From Clostridia bacterium (GTDB lineage: Bacteria > Bacillota > Clostridia > Oscillospirales > Butyricicoccaceae): a stretch of 64,000 nt of DNA. Of the stretch, positions 34,036 to 41,882 are shown one piece after another; position 1 is the first letter of the stretch; every line of letters starts with the position of its first letter. The notes below the pieces were generated by a model, which saw nothing but the letters and a program-made list of their open reading frames with translations, was not told the origin of the DNA and ran no database searches. Made by a program: the position numbers and the translations under genes. The stretch spans positions 1 to 64,000 of the forward strand of contig JAFYPP010000094.1 of the NCBI GenBank assembly GCA_017559995.1. Direction: 5' to 3'.

Positions 34036-34134
34036 CAATTCCCCGAACCCACCCTCACTTTCCCGGCCAACGCGCGGGATGAAACGATACACAAAGGGGA
34101 TGCAGGTGTGCACGGTGGGGCGTAACGATCGGTC

Positions 34135-34147
34135 GGGATTCGAACCC
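34135..34147 (-). other. orphan tRNA T-arm-like sequence
   Basis: On the minus strand, GGGTTCGAATCCC is an exact T-arm consensus. No matching acceptor, D-arm or anticodon arm can be drawn around it and no CCA end follows. It may be a tRNA remnant or an old attachment-site scar. The rest of 34036-34213 shows nothing I recognise. Confidence 0.35.
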
Positions 34148-34213
34148 GCGCCCGCCCTGGGGCGTACCATGCAGCGACTTATTCCTCAGCCGCGGAGGTT
34201 GCGTTCGCTCCGG

Positions 34214-34230
34214 AAAAGCTATCAGCTTTT
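34214..34230 (-). terminator. weak hairpin after the barstar-DIP1984 gene
   Basis: AAAAGCT / 3-nt loop / AGCTTTT just past the stop codon; the U tract is part of the stem, so termination strength is uncertain. Confidence 0.4.
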
Positions 34231-34234
34231 GTTG

Positions 34235-34978
34235 TTACAGTTCGGTGCTCCAGTTCAGCGACTGGATGGTGTTGTCCAGCAGCCGCAGCTCCCGGGACAG
34301 GGTGTCCAGATCTTTCTGCAGGGCCTTCACGTTGACCGTACTGACGATGCGGATCTCGGAGCCGCGGGCACGGCGGCCGGTCTGGCTGGCTTCGTGGACA
34401 AACTCCCGCAGGATGCGCAGGCGGAGGGTGAGGGCATCCCGGCGCGCGATCATCTGGGTGAGGGTCTCCCCCTGGTACACCGTGCGGCTGTTGGCCAGAT
34501 TGATGGCGGCGGTCAGTTCTTCCAGCCGGTCGATGGAACGGTCCAGCTGGGCCAGCAGATCCCGGGGATCTTCGGCAGGGGCCTCGCCCTCCTGGGCGAT
34601 GGCGTTGGCCGCGAGGCGGCTTTCCAGCTGCTGAATGGAGCGGTTCAAATCGGCGCGCTCCTGCAGCGCTTCCGCCAGCTTCATGGAGGGGGCGGTCTGC
34701 TCAGCGGTCATGGGCAGCTCCACATGAAAAAAAGGGTTTTCCGACGCGCAGTGTTCCAGCAGACGGAACAGGCGGTCGGCGTAATCGCCCAGGCTTTCCT
34801 GCAGCGCCTCGGGATGCTCCAGTACCAGACAGGTCTCCTGATGGATCTCGCTGATGCAGTCCGCCAGGGCGTCCAGATTGTTTCCGTAGTATTCGGGCAG
34901 ATTCAGCAGTTCGGTCAGCTGCAGATGCAGACCGGCCTTGGTACCGATCTGGCTGCAATCCAAAGTCAGTTTTCGCAT
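34235..34978 (-). CDS. barstar-DIP1984 fusion protein, probable RNase inhibitor
   Basis: 247 residues in two parts. Residues 1-90 match barstar: LPEYYGNNLDALADCIS holds the two acidic residues that block barnase, in the NLDALxDC setting. From about residue 97 (MKLAEALQERADLNRSIQQL) it matches the DIP1984 family, with EGEAPAEDPRDLLAQLD, MIARRDALTLRLRILREF and the C-terminal LDNTIQSLNWSTEL. It starts 3 bp after the stop of a barnase-family gene with SD GGGGAGG, so the two are co-expressed. The barstar part should neutralise the RNase in the cytoplasm before export. The role of the DIP1984 part, coiled and helical, is unknown. Confidence 0.87.
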   Translation of the reverse strand: MRKLTLDCSQIGTKAGLHLQLTELLNLPEYYGNNLDALADCISEIHQETCLVLEHPEALQESLGDYADRLFRLLEHCASENPFFHVELPMTAEQTAPSMKLAEALQERADLNRSIQQLESRLAANAIAQEGEAPAEDPRDLLAQLDRSIDRLEELTAAINLANSRTVYQGETLTQMIARRDALTLRLRILREFVHEASQTGRRARGSEIRIVSTVNVKALQKDLDTLSRELRLLDNTIQSLNWSTEL

Positions 34979-34981
34979 GGA

Positions 34982-35680
34982 TCATTCCTCCCCGTACAGC
35001 AATTCAAAACTCTCGTAATGGTCGTCGGTGTAATAGATCAAACCGTCGTTGGAAAAGACGATGCGCTTGGCGCCGCGGCTGGACGTGCCGATGGTGCCGA
35101 TGTCACATTCGGTCCACTTCCGGCCTTTGGCGTCGGGCAAAAGGCCTTCGTTGTTGCCGAAATAGTTGCCGCCGATGGCCTTGCCGGGCGCGATCTTGTC
35201 CAGCGCGCCGCCCTGCCAGCCGTAGAGTGTTTCGGCATCCTTCTTGGTCACATAGTTGGAGGGCAGCTTGCCGTACAGGTGGATGTACAGCGCCACGTTG
35301 TCCTTATCGTCATACTGACCGTCCTCGGGCAGCCAGGGTTCGGCTTTGGTGGGCGCTTCGGTAGGCGCGGCAGTGGGGGCTTCCGTGGGAGCCTGTGTGG
35401 GTGCCTGGGTAGGAGCCGCAGTGGGGGCTTCGGTAGGCGCGGCAGTGGGGGCTTCCGTGGGAGCCTGTGTGGGTGTCTGGGTAGGAGCCTCAGCGGGCGG
35501 CGCCTGGCTGGGCGGCTGGGTGTTCTCCGTGGGGGGAACTTCCTGTGCCTGGGTCTCGTCGGGGATCGCCGACGCAACCGCGTCCAGAATTTCCAGAGCG
35601 GTATCCACCTCTTCTGCGGTACAGGCCGCAAAGGAAAGCAGCATCACCGCTGCCAAAAGCAAACCAAGCCATTTTTTCAT
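34982..35680 (-). CDS. barnase-family ribonuclease lipoprotein with Pro/Thr-rich stalk
   Basis: 232 residues. A lipoprotein signal (lipobox SFAAC, Cys 20) is followed by a short acidic segment, then a ~60-residue stalk of PTEAPT/PTQAPT-type repeats. The last ~115 residues are a barnase domain: LYGKLPSNYVTKKDA, GKAIGGNYFGN, then catalytic Glu 191 (TECDI), Arg 206 (KRIVFS) and His 221 (DDHYESF), matching barnase Glu73, Arg87 and His102. All catalytic residues are kept, so an active RNase tethered outside the membrane is predicted. It has its own consensus promoter and is followed by a barstar-domain gene. Confidence 0.9.
   Translation of the reverse strand: MKKWLGLLLAAVMLLSFAACTAEEVDTALEILDAVASAIPDETQAQEVPPTENTQPPSQAPPAEAPTQTPTQAPTEAPTAAPTEAPTAAPTQAPTQAPTEAPTAAPTEAPTKAEPWLPEDGQYDDKDNVALYIHLYGKLPSNYVTKKDAETLYGWQGGALDKIAPGKAIGGNYFGNNEGLLPDAKGRKWTECDIGTIGTSSRGAKRIVFSNDGLIYYTDDHYESFELLYGEE
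35346..35508. repeat. in-frame repeats encoding the Pro/Thr-rich stalk
   Basis: Imperfect 12- to 24-bp units (plus strand gtgggggcttccgtgggagc type) encode PTEAPTAAPT-like repeats of the barnase lipoprotein. A ~50-bp block appears twice almost unchanged, so length could vary by slippage. Confidence 0.8.
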
Positions 35681-35706
35681 AGATGATACACCTCGTTTCT
35701 CTCCTC

Positions 35707-35735
35707 ATTATAAAAAATAACCGCAGAAAAGGCAA
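35707..35735 (-). promoter_or_regulatory. sigma-A promoter for the barnase-barstar pair
   Basis: Minus strand: TTGCCT (35730-35735), 17-bp spacer, consensus TATAAT (35707-35712). Confidence 0.82.
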
Positions 35736-35736
35736 G

Positions 35737-35767
35737 AAAAAAGACGGCACCGAAGTGCCGTCTTTTG
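35737..35767 (-). terminator. arg operon terminator
   Basis: Minus strand: AAGACGGCAC / TTCG / GTGCCGTCTT, a 10-bp stem with a stable UUCG-type loop and T run, directly after argF. Confidence 0.9.
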
Positions 35768-35772
35768 CTGTT

Positions 35773-36768
35773 TTACAGGGTGGCAGCCATGACCGCTTTG
35801 ATGGTATGCATACGGTTTTCGGCCTGCTGGAAAACGATGGACTGGGGACCCTCGAACACTTCGTCGGTGACCTCCAGGCAATCCAGCTCGAACTTCTCAC
35901 AGACCTCCTTGCCCACCACGGTTTTCTTGTCGTGATAAGCGGGCAGGCAGTGCATAAACACGGCCTCGGGACCGGCGATGTCCATCAGCTTCTGGGTGAT
36001 GCGGTAGGGCAGCAGGTCACGGATGCGCTTGGCCCAGATGTAATCGGCCTCGCCCATGGAGACCCACACGTCGGTATACAGCACGTGGGCGCCCTTGGCG
36101 GCCTCTTCGGGATCCTCGGTGAACTCCAGAATGGCACCGGTCTCCTTGGCGATCTCCTGGCACTTGTCGATGAGCCACTGATCGGGGAAGTACTCCTTGG
36201 GAGAGCACACCACGAAGTGCATACCCATCTTGGCGCAGCCTACCATCAGAGAGTTGCCCATGTTGTAGCGGGCATCACCGTAATAGACGTACTTGATGCC
36301 CTTCAGGGTGCCGAAACGCTCCTTGACGGTGAGGAAGTCGGCGAGGATCTGGGTGGGATGGGCTTCGTCGGTGAGGCCGTTCCAGACGGGGACATCGGCG
36401 TACTTGGCCAGTTCTTCCACCATCTCCTGGCCGTAGCCGCGGTACTCGATGCCGTCAAAGATGGAGGACAGCACGCGGGCGGTGTCGGGGATGGACTCTT
36501 TCTTGCCCAACTGGGAGCCGGCGTCCAGATAGGTCACGTGCATACCCAGATCGTGGCCGGCGACCTCAAAGCTGCAGCGGGTACGGGTAGAGGTCTTTTC
36601 GAAAATCAAAGCAATGTTCTTGCCCTCAAAATACTTGTGGGGGATGCCGGCCTTCTTCAAAGCTTTGAAACCGGCGGCGGTGTCCACCAGTTCGCCGATC
36701 TCTTCGGGGGTAACATCCAGCAGCTTGAGGAAGTCCTTGCCCTGCATGGTTTTTTTCAGATTCAGCAT
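35773..36768 (-). CDS. argF: ornithine carbamoyltransferase
   Basis: 331 residues. The carbamoyl-phosphate site STRTRCSFE is near residue 55, GDARYNMGNSL marks the domain interface and FMHCLPAYHD carries the ornithine-site Cys. Cytoplasmic trimer forming citrulline from ornithine and carbamoyl phosphate. It is the third gene of argG-argH-argF, 18 bp after argH. It could also act in the catabolic direction as in arginine deiminase pathways, but neighbours argG and argH support biosynthesis. Confidence 0.94.
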   Translation of the reverse strand: MLNLKKTMQGKDFLKLLDVTPEEIGELVDTAAGFKALKKAGIPHKYFEGKNIALIFEKTSTRTRCSFEVAGHDLGMHVTYLDAGSQLGKKESIPDTARVLSSIFDGIEYRGYGQEMVEELAKYADVPVWNGLTDEAHPTQILADFLTVKERFGTLKGIKYVYYGDARYNMGNSLMVGCAKMGMHFVVCSPKEYFPDQWLIDKCQEIAKETGAILEFTEDPEEAAKGAHVLYTDVWVSMGEADYIWAKRIRDLLPYRITQKLMDIAGPEAVFMHCLPAYHDKKTVVGKEVCEKFELDCLEVTDEVFEGPQSIVFQQAENRMHTIKAVMAATL

Positions 36769-36786
36769 AGATACTCGTCCTTTCTG

Positions 36787-38166
36787 TTACAGACCTTCCA
36801 CGGCGTTGGCCAGGAAAGCGAACTGGGCGTCCAGAGAGGGGGCGCTGACGCTGCCGGGAGAGGTGCGCTGGCTGACGCAGGTCTCCAGAGAAATGGCATC
36901 GAACAGATCCTCGGTGAACAGGTCGGAGTGGGCCTGATAGGCCTCCAGAGGCAGGGTCTCCAGAACCAGCCCCTTGTTGGTGCATTCGGCTACGATCTGG
37001 CCCACGATCTTATAGGCGGAGCGGAAGGGGAGACCCTTGCGCACCAGATAGTCGGCCAGGTCGGTGGCGTTGATGAAGCCCTTGGCGGCGGCCTGCCGCA
37101 TGGACTCACGGTTGATGGACATGGTGGCGATCATGGGGGCCATCACCTGCAGACACATCTTGACGGTGTCCACGCTGTCGAAGATGCCCTCCTTGTCCTC
37201 CTGCATATCCTTGTTGTATGCCAGGGGCAGACCCTTCAGCACGGTGAGGATGCCCATCAGGTTGCCGTAAACGCGGCCGGTCTTTCCGCGGATCAGCTCG
37301 GCCATGTCGGCGTTCTTCTTCTGGGGCATGATGGAGGAGCCGGTGGTATAGGCGTCGTCCAGTTCCACATAGCGGAACTCCCAGGAGCACCACAGGATCA
37401 GCTCTTCGGACAGGCGGGACAGATGGGTCATCAGCAGCGCCAGAGCGGAGCAGGTCTCGGCCACAAAGTCACGGTCGGAAACGCCGTCGATGCTGTTCAG
37501 GGTGTAGCCGTTCATGCCCAGAGCCTTGGCGGTCATTTCACGGTCGATGGGATAGGTGGTGCCGGCCAGAGCGCCGGAACCCAGAGGAGAGATGTTGGTG
37601 CGCTTCGCGGCGTCGGCCAGACGGCCCAGGTCACGCTCCAGCATCATGCCGTAGGCCAGCAGATGGTGGGCGAAAACGATGGGCTGCGCCCGCTGCAGGT
37701 GGGTGTAGCCGGGAACGATGGCGTCACGGCTTTCCTGTGCCTTGTCGCAGATGGCACGGATCAGGTCGGCGGTGAGGGTGCGGATGTTGCCGATCTCCTT
37801 GCGCAGCCACAGGCGCATATCCAGTGCCACCTGATCGTTACGGCTGCGGGCGGTGTGGAGGCGCTTGCCGGCGTCGCCGATACGGCGGGTCAGTTCGGCC
37901 TCGTTGAACATATGGATATCCTCGGCGGCGGGGTCGATCTCCAATGCGCCGCTCTTCAGGTCGGCCAGGATGCTCTCCAGACCGGCCAGGATGGCCTCGG
38001 TATCCTCGGGGGAGTTGATGCCCTTGGCGCCCAGCATGGTGGCGTGGGCCATACTGCCGGTGAGATCCTCTTCGAACATCCGCTGGTCAAAGTGGATGGA
38101 GGAGTTAAAATCGTCCGCGAGCTGATCCAGCTGCTTTGCGGCGCGGCCCGCCCAAAGTTTTTCCAT
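36787..38166 (-). CDS. argH: argininosuccinate lyase
   Basis: 459 residues of the fumarase/aspartase superfamily. The start is the ATG at 38166 (MEKLWAGRAAKQLDQLADDF) with TGAGG just upstream; an in-frame TTG at 38184 is less likely. HTARSRNDQVALDMRLW is the family region, and the signature loop is GSSIMPQKKN. It splits argininosuccinate into arginine and fumarate. It lies between argG and argF, separated from argG by a hairpin-bearing gap of 78 bp. Confidence 0.94.
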   Translation of the reverse strand: MEKLWAGRAAKQLDQLADDFNSSIHFDQRMFEEDLTGSMAHATMLGAKGINSPEDTEAILAGLESILADLKSGALEIDPAAEDIHMFNEAELTRRIGDAGKRLHTARSRNDQVALDMRLWLRKEIGNIRTLTADLIRAICDKAQESRDAIVPGYTHLQRAQPIVFAHHLLAYGMMLERDLGRLADAAKRTNISPLGSGALAGTTYPIDREMTAKALGMNGYTLNSIDGVSDRDFVAETCSALALLMTHLSRLSEELILWCSWEFRYVELDDAYTTGSSIMPQKKNADMAELIRGKTGRVYGNLMGILTVLKGLPLAYNKDMQEDKEGIFDSVDTVKMCLQVMAPMIATMSINRESMRQAAAKGFINATDLADYLVRKGLPFRSAYKIVGQIVAECTNKGLVLETLPLEAYQAHSDLFTEDLFDAISLETCVSQRTSPGSVSAPSLDAQFAFLANAVEGL

Positions 38167-38193
38167 AAAAACCTCACATATCAATAGATTGAC

Positions 38194-38220
38194 GCAAAGC
38201 CGGCTGAGAGCCGGCTTTGC
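38194..38220. repeat. perfect hairpin in the argG-argH gap
   Basis: GCAAAGCCGGCT / GAG / AGCCGGCTTTGC, a 12-bp perfect stem. No T run follows on either strand, so it is more likely an mRNA processing or stability element than a terminator. Confidence 0.7.
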
Positions 38221-38244
38221 GGAAAATGTGTATGAACGAAAAGC

Positions 38245-39489
38245 TTATTCGCCCAGCTTCTTGCCCAGCTTCTTCTCCAGGTTGGCCTTGACGGAGATGG
38301 GCAGACCGAACAGGTTGATGAAGCCGGCAGACTCGGCCTGGTCATAGACGCCGCCGTCCTCACCGAAGGAAGCGATCTCGGCATCGTACAGGGAGTAGGG
38401 AGAGGTGACACCGGCGTTGATCATGTTGCCCTTGTACAGCTTCAGCTTGACGTCACCGGTGACGGTCTGCTGGGTGCTGTCGACGAAGGCGGACAGAGCC
38501 TCGCGCAGGGGAGTGAACCACTGGCCGAAGTACACCAGCTCGGCAAACTTCTGGGCTACCAGGGTCTTGTAGTGCTGGGTGTCACGGTCCAGGGTGATGG
38601 TCTCCAGAACCTCGTGAGCCTTGTACAGGATGGCGCCGCCGGGAGTCTCATAGATACCGCGGGACTTCATGCCAACCAGACGGTTCTCCACGATGTCCAG
38701 CAGGCCGATGCCGTTGGCGCCGCCGATCTCGTTGAGCTTCAGGACGATGTCCACGGGGGACAGCTTCTCGCCGTTGACGGCAACGGGATTGCCCTTCTCA
38801 AAGGACACGGTCACATAGGTGGGAACGTCGGGCGCCTGCTCGGGAGAAACGCACATCTCCAGGAAGCCGGGCTTGTTGTACTGGGGCTCGTTGGCGGGAT
38901 CTTCCAGATCCAGACCCTCGTGGGACAGATGCCACAGGTTCTTGTCCTTGGAGTAGTTGGTCTCACGGGTGATCTTCAGGGGCACGTTGTGGGCCTCGGC
39001 GTAGTCGATCTCTTCGTCACGGGACTTGATCTCCCACTCACGCCAGGGAGCGATGATGGGCATATTGGGGGCGATGGACTTGATGGCCAGCTCGAAACGG
39101 ACCTGGTCGTTGCCCTTGCCGGTGCAGCCGTGGCAGATGGCGTCAGCGCCTTCCTGCAGAGCGATCTTGGCCAGCTCGATACCGATCAGGGGACGGGCAA
39201 AAGCGGTACCCATCAGGTACTCTTCGTACTTGGCGCCGGCCTTGACGGTGGGGAAGATGAAGTCCTCGACGAACTCCTTGGTCAGATCCAGAACGATCAG
39301 CTTGGAAGCGCCGGTCTTGATGGCCTTCTCTTCCAGGCCCTCCAGCTCGTCGGCCTGACCGACGTTACCGGAAACGGCGATGATCTCGGGATTGTTGTAG
39401 TTTTCCTTCAGCCAGGGGATGATGACAGAAGTATCCAGACCGCCGGAATAGGCCAGAACAACTTTCTTGATGTTTTCCTTATTAATCAT
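38245..39489 (-). CDS. argG: argininosuccinate synthase
   Basis: 414 residues starting [21 protein letters not shown] at 39489, eight bases after GGAGG; the open frame further upstream includes the ribosome-binding site. The ATP PP-loop is [22 protein letters not shown] and [14 protein letters not shown] are conserved family segments. It condenses citrulline and aspartate with ATP. First gene of the arg operon, with a promoter at 39542-39571 overlapped by an inverted repeat. Confidence 0.95.
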   Translation of the reverse strand: MINKENIKKVVLAYSGGLDTSVIIPWLKENYNNPEIIAVSGNVGQADELEGLEEKAIKTGASKLIVLDLTKEFVEDFIFPTVKAGAKYEEYLMGTAFARPLIGIELAKIALQEGADAICHGCTGKGNDQVRFELAIKSIAPNMPIIAPWREWEIKSRDEEIDYAEAHNVPLKITRETNYSKDKNLWHLSHEGLDLEDPANEPQYNKPGFLEMCVSPEQAPDVPTYVTVSFEKGNPVAVNGEKLSPVDIVLKLNEIGGANGIGLLDIVENRLVGMKSRGIYETPGGAILYKAHEVLETITLDRDTQHYKTLVAQKFAELVYFGQWFTPLREALSAFVDSTQQTVTGDVKLKLYKGNMINAGVTSPYSLYDAEIASFGEDGGVYDQAESAGFINLFGLPISVKANLEKKLGKKLGE

Positions 39490-39541
39490 AGTGTATTCCT
39501 CCAATATATCGCAAACTTATTGATATTAGAACGATGGTATG

Positions 39542-39578
39542 ATTATACAAAACTTGTGCATAAATAGTCAATATGCAC
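39542..39578 (-). promoter_or_regulatory. argG promoter with overlapping inverted-repeat operator candidate
   Basis: Minus strand: TTGACT (39566-39571), 18-bp spacer, TATAAT (39542-39547). A perfect 7-bp inverted repeat GTGCATA (39556-39562) / TATGCAC (39572-39578) covers the -35 box. It resembles an ARG box in AT-rich centre and position; ArgR binding is inference. Confidence 0.65.
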
Positions 39579-39615
39579 TGTACACGAAGATAACGGGCAG
39601 ATAGAGAAAATTGTG

Positions 39616-39638
39616 GGTGATTTTTATGAAAAATCACC
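39616..39638. repeat. AT-rich perfect inverted repeat in the argG/ECF intergenic region
   Basis: GGTGATTTTT / ATG-type 3-nt centre / AAAAATCACC, 10-bp arms. It sits between the divergent argG and ECF promoters within the 304-bp gap 39490-39793, which otherwise holds only those promoters. Confidence 0.5.
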
Positions 39639-39661
39639 AAGTTGGAACCCGCGCGGTGCCC

Positions 39662-39690
39662 TTGCGAAAAAGCAAAAAGCCGTTTATACT
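39662..39690 (+). promoter_or_regulatory. sigma-A promoter for the ECF sigma-serpin pair
   Basis: TTGCGA (39662-39667), 17-bp spacer, TATACT (39685-39690). Confidence 0.7.
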
Positions 39691-39793
39691 GAAAGCAGGA
39701 AAAGACACGCTGCATAAATGTACCGAAAAAAGAAAATCCATACAAATATCCCGCTTGATTTTGCGACTTTGTAAGTAGAAGGGAGGCGTGGCC

Positions 39794-40351
39794 GTGGAAG
39801 ACATCGCCATCATTGAACTGTTCTTTCAGCGCTCGGAGCAGGCCCTGACCGAGGCCCAGCAAAAATACGGAGCGTTCTGCCGCAAACTGGCCATGGACTT
39901 GCTGCGGGAGGCACGGGACGCCGAGGAGTGCGTCAACGACACCTGGCAGGCCGCGTGGCAGACCATCCCACCCCAGCGGCCCCGGATGCTCGGCGCCTAT
40001 CTGGGCCGCATCACCCGCAATCTGGCCATCAGCCGTTTCCGAAAAAACACCGCCCAGATCCGCACCGAAGGCCTCACCGTGCTGCTGTCCGAACTGGAAC
40101 AGTGCGTCCCCGCCGGACAGAACACCGAGGCCGCCGTGGAGGCCATCCTGCTGGGGGATTATATTTCCAACTGGCTGGAGACCCTGTCCGCCGATGACCG
40201 GGCGCTGTTTCTGCGGCGCTACTGGTTTGGCGAAAGCCTCCGGGAACTGGCCCGGGAGGCGGGCACCGGCGAAGGCCATCTGGCCCAGCGGATGTACCGA
40301 CTGCGTCTGCAGCTGAAAAAGGCCCTGGAAAAGGAAGGAGTGATCCTGTGA
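39794..40351 (+). CDS. ECF-type RNA polymerase sigma factor
   Basis: About 185 residues. The GTG at 39794, seven bases after GGGAGG, is preferred to the GTG at 39788. Region 2 lies around EECVNDTWQAAWQTIPPQRP and region 4 around LFLRRYWFGESLRELAREAG. Region 2 carries the conserved ECVNDTW seen in Firmicute ECF factors next to membrane proteins. The stop overlaps the next start by 4 bp; that next gene is a membrane serpin rather than a typical anti-sigma factor. Confidence 0.88.
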   Translation: MEDIAIIELFFQRSEQALTEAQQKYGAFCRKLAMDLLREARDAEECVNDTWQAAWQTIPPQRPRMLGAYLGRITRNLAISRFRKNTAQIRTEGLTVLLSELEQCVPAGQNTEAAVEAILLGDYISNWLETLSADDRALFLRRYWFGESLRELAREAGTGEGHLAQRMYRLRLQLKKALEKEGVIL

Positions 40352-41766
40352 GCAAAGCCGATAAGCTTTTTGACGGCATCACCAATGTACGGGAGGACCT
40401 GCTGGAGCAGGCCGAGACCCATGTGTTCAAAACCGGCCGCCGCCGGTACCGGTTCACCGTGGTGGCCGTTGCCGGCCTGCTGATCGCGGCCATCCTTGCC
40501 GGCACCGTGCCGGGACAGCAGGTGAGTTTTTTTGACACCCCCGTCCATGCCGCTACCCGCGCGGAATACCCCGAGATGACGCCCTATCCCGGCGAAAACG
40601 CCGATTGGAAGGACATCGAAAAATGGATGGACGGCCTCAACGCCCAGTACCGGGACGTGGATGCCGCCGCGCTGCAGCCCTATCTGCAGGCATCCATCCC
40701 GCAGTTTTTGCAGGATAACGGCACGGACAACGCGCTGTACTCGCCGCTGAATGTCTATATGGCCCTGGCCATGCTGGCCGAGGTCACCGACGGCGACAGC
40801 CGGCAGCAGATCCTCCACCTGCTGGGCGCTGCCGATATCGACGCCCTGCGGCAGCAGGCCAACGACCTGTGGAACGCCAACTACCGGGATGACGGCATCA
40901 TGCAGCGGGTGCTGGCTAACTCCCTGTGGCTCAGTGAATCGTACACCTTCCGGCAGGAGACCCTCGACCGGCTGGCGGAGCAGTATTTCGCCTCCTCCTT
41001 CTGCGGACAGATGGGTGCCGAGGAGTTCAACACCGCCCTGCGGGACTGGCTTAATGAACAGACCGGCGGTCTGCTCGGTGACCAGATCGACAATCTGGAA
41101 CTGACCCCCGACACCGTGCTGGCGCTGGCTTCCACCGTGTATTTCAAGGCCAAGTGGAACGGCGGCTTTAACGAAGCCAACACGGCCGACGGCCTGTTCC
41201 ACAGCACCAACGGTGACGTGACCTGCCGGATGATGAAGCGGTCGGACATCACGTCCTACTATTGGGCGGACAACTTCACAGCCGTCCGCATGGACTTTGA
41301 AGACGGGGGTATGTGGTTCATCCTGCCCGACGAGGGCTATACCTCCGGCGATCTGCTGGAAGACTGCGCCTTTTTGGAACTGATACAGACCGCCAATAAC
41401 GGATGGGAAAACCAGACCCGCCTGCGGGTGAATATGACCGTTCCCAAGTTTGACGTCAGCAGCCAGATCAAACTGCGGGACGGCCTGCAGGCACTGGGTG
41501 TTACCGATGTGTTTGATGCCGGCAAGGCGGACTTTTCGCCCGTCACCGACGGGGAGGGCCTGTTCGTATCCGAGGCCACCCACGGCGTCCGTGTGAAGAT
41601 CGACGAGGAGGGATGTGAGGCCGCGGCTTACACCATGCTGGCGCTTGCAGGCGCTGCACCCCCGCCCGACGAGGAAGTGGACTTCACCGCCGACCGGCCC
41701 TTCCTGTTCTGCGTCACCGGCGCCAATAACCTGCCCCTCTTCGTGGGTGTCGTCAATCAGCCGTAA
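40348..41766 (+). CDS. membrane-anchored serpin (serine protease inhibitor)
   Basis: 472 residues with GTG start. A 34-residue basic/acidic cytoplasmic tail, one transmembrane helix (about 35-54), then a full serpin domain from ~70: ALYSPLNVYMALAMLAEV, LASTVYFKAKWNGGFNEANT, and the hinge EEGCEAAAYT at the start of the reactive loop. The likely scissile region is ALAGAAPPP, small residues that fit elastase-like proteases (inference by register counting). The end FLFCVTGANNLPLFVGVV is typical. Its tail and helix occupy the position of an anti-sigma factor for the coupled ECF gene. Confidence 0.9.
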   Translation: MSKADKLFDGITNVREDLLEQAETHVFKTGRRRYRFTVVAVAGLLIAAILAGTVPGQQVSFFDTPVHAATRAEYPEMTPYPGENADWKDIEKWMDGLNAQYRDVDAAALQPYLQASIPQFLQDNGTDNALYSPLNVYMALAMLAEVTDGDSRQQILHLLGAADIDALRQQANDLWNANYRDDGIMQRVLANSLWLSESYTFRQETLDRLAEQYFASSFCGQMGAEEFNTALRDWLNEQTGGLLGDQIDNLELTPDTVLALASTVYFKAKWNGGFNEANTADGLFHSTNGDVTCRMMKRSDITSYYWADNFTAVRMDFEDGGMWFILPDEGYTSGDLLEDCAFLELIQTANNGWENQTRLRVNMTVPKFDVSSQIKLRDGLQALGVTDVFDAGKADFSPVTDGEGLFVSEATHGVRVKIDEEGCEAAAYTMLALAGAAPPPDEEVDFTADRPFLFCVTGANNLPLFVGVVNQP

Positions 41767-41768
41767 GA

Positions 41769-41805
41769 AAAAGCGCCTGCCGCCGTGGCAGGCGCTTCTT
41801 TTTTG
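41769..41805 (+). terminator. terminator after the serpin gene
   Basis: AAGCGCCTGCC / GCCGT / GGCAGGCGCTT, 11-bp stem, then TTCTTTTTT. Confidence 0.9.
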
Positions 41806-41818
41806 CGGAAAAACCGTC

Positions 41819-41847
41819 TTGACAAATATCGATGTTCGATATAAACT
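41819..41847 (+). promoter_or_regulatory. PadR-gene promoter with internal palindrome
   Basis: Consensus TTGACA (41819-41824), 17-bp spacer, TAAACT (41842-41847). ATATCGA-TGT-TCGATAT (41826-41842) fills the spacer and ATCGATAT recurs at 41861-41868. Likely the PadR autorepression operator. Confidence 0.7.
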
Positions 41848-41882
41848 TGAATTAACGATAATCGATATAAGGGGGAGTGACC

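Noticed and set aside
34036-34234. Possible tRNA or tmRNA on the minus strand around the GGGTTCGAATCCC element
   Set aside because: No acceptor stem, D-arm, anticodon arm or CCA end can be paired within 120 bases, and the tmRNA 5' consensus is absent.
35346-35508. CRISPR-like repeat array
   Set aside because: Repeats are contiguous, in frame and encode a Pro/Thr-rich stalk; there are no unique spacers.
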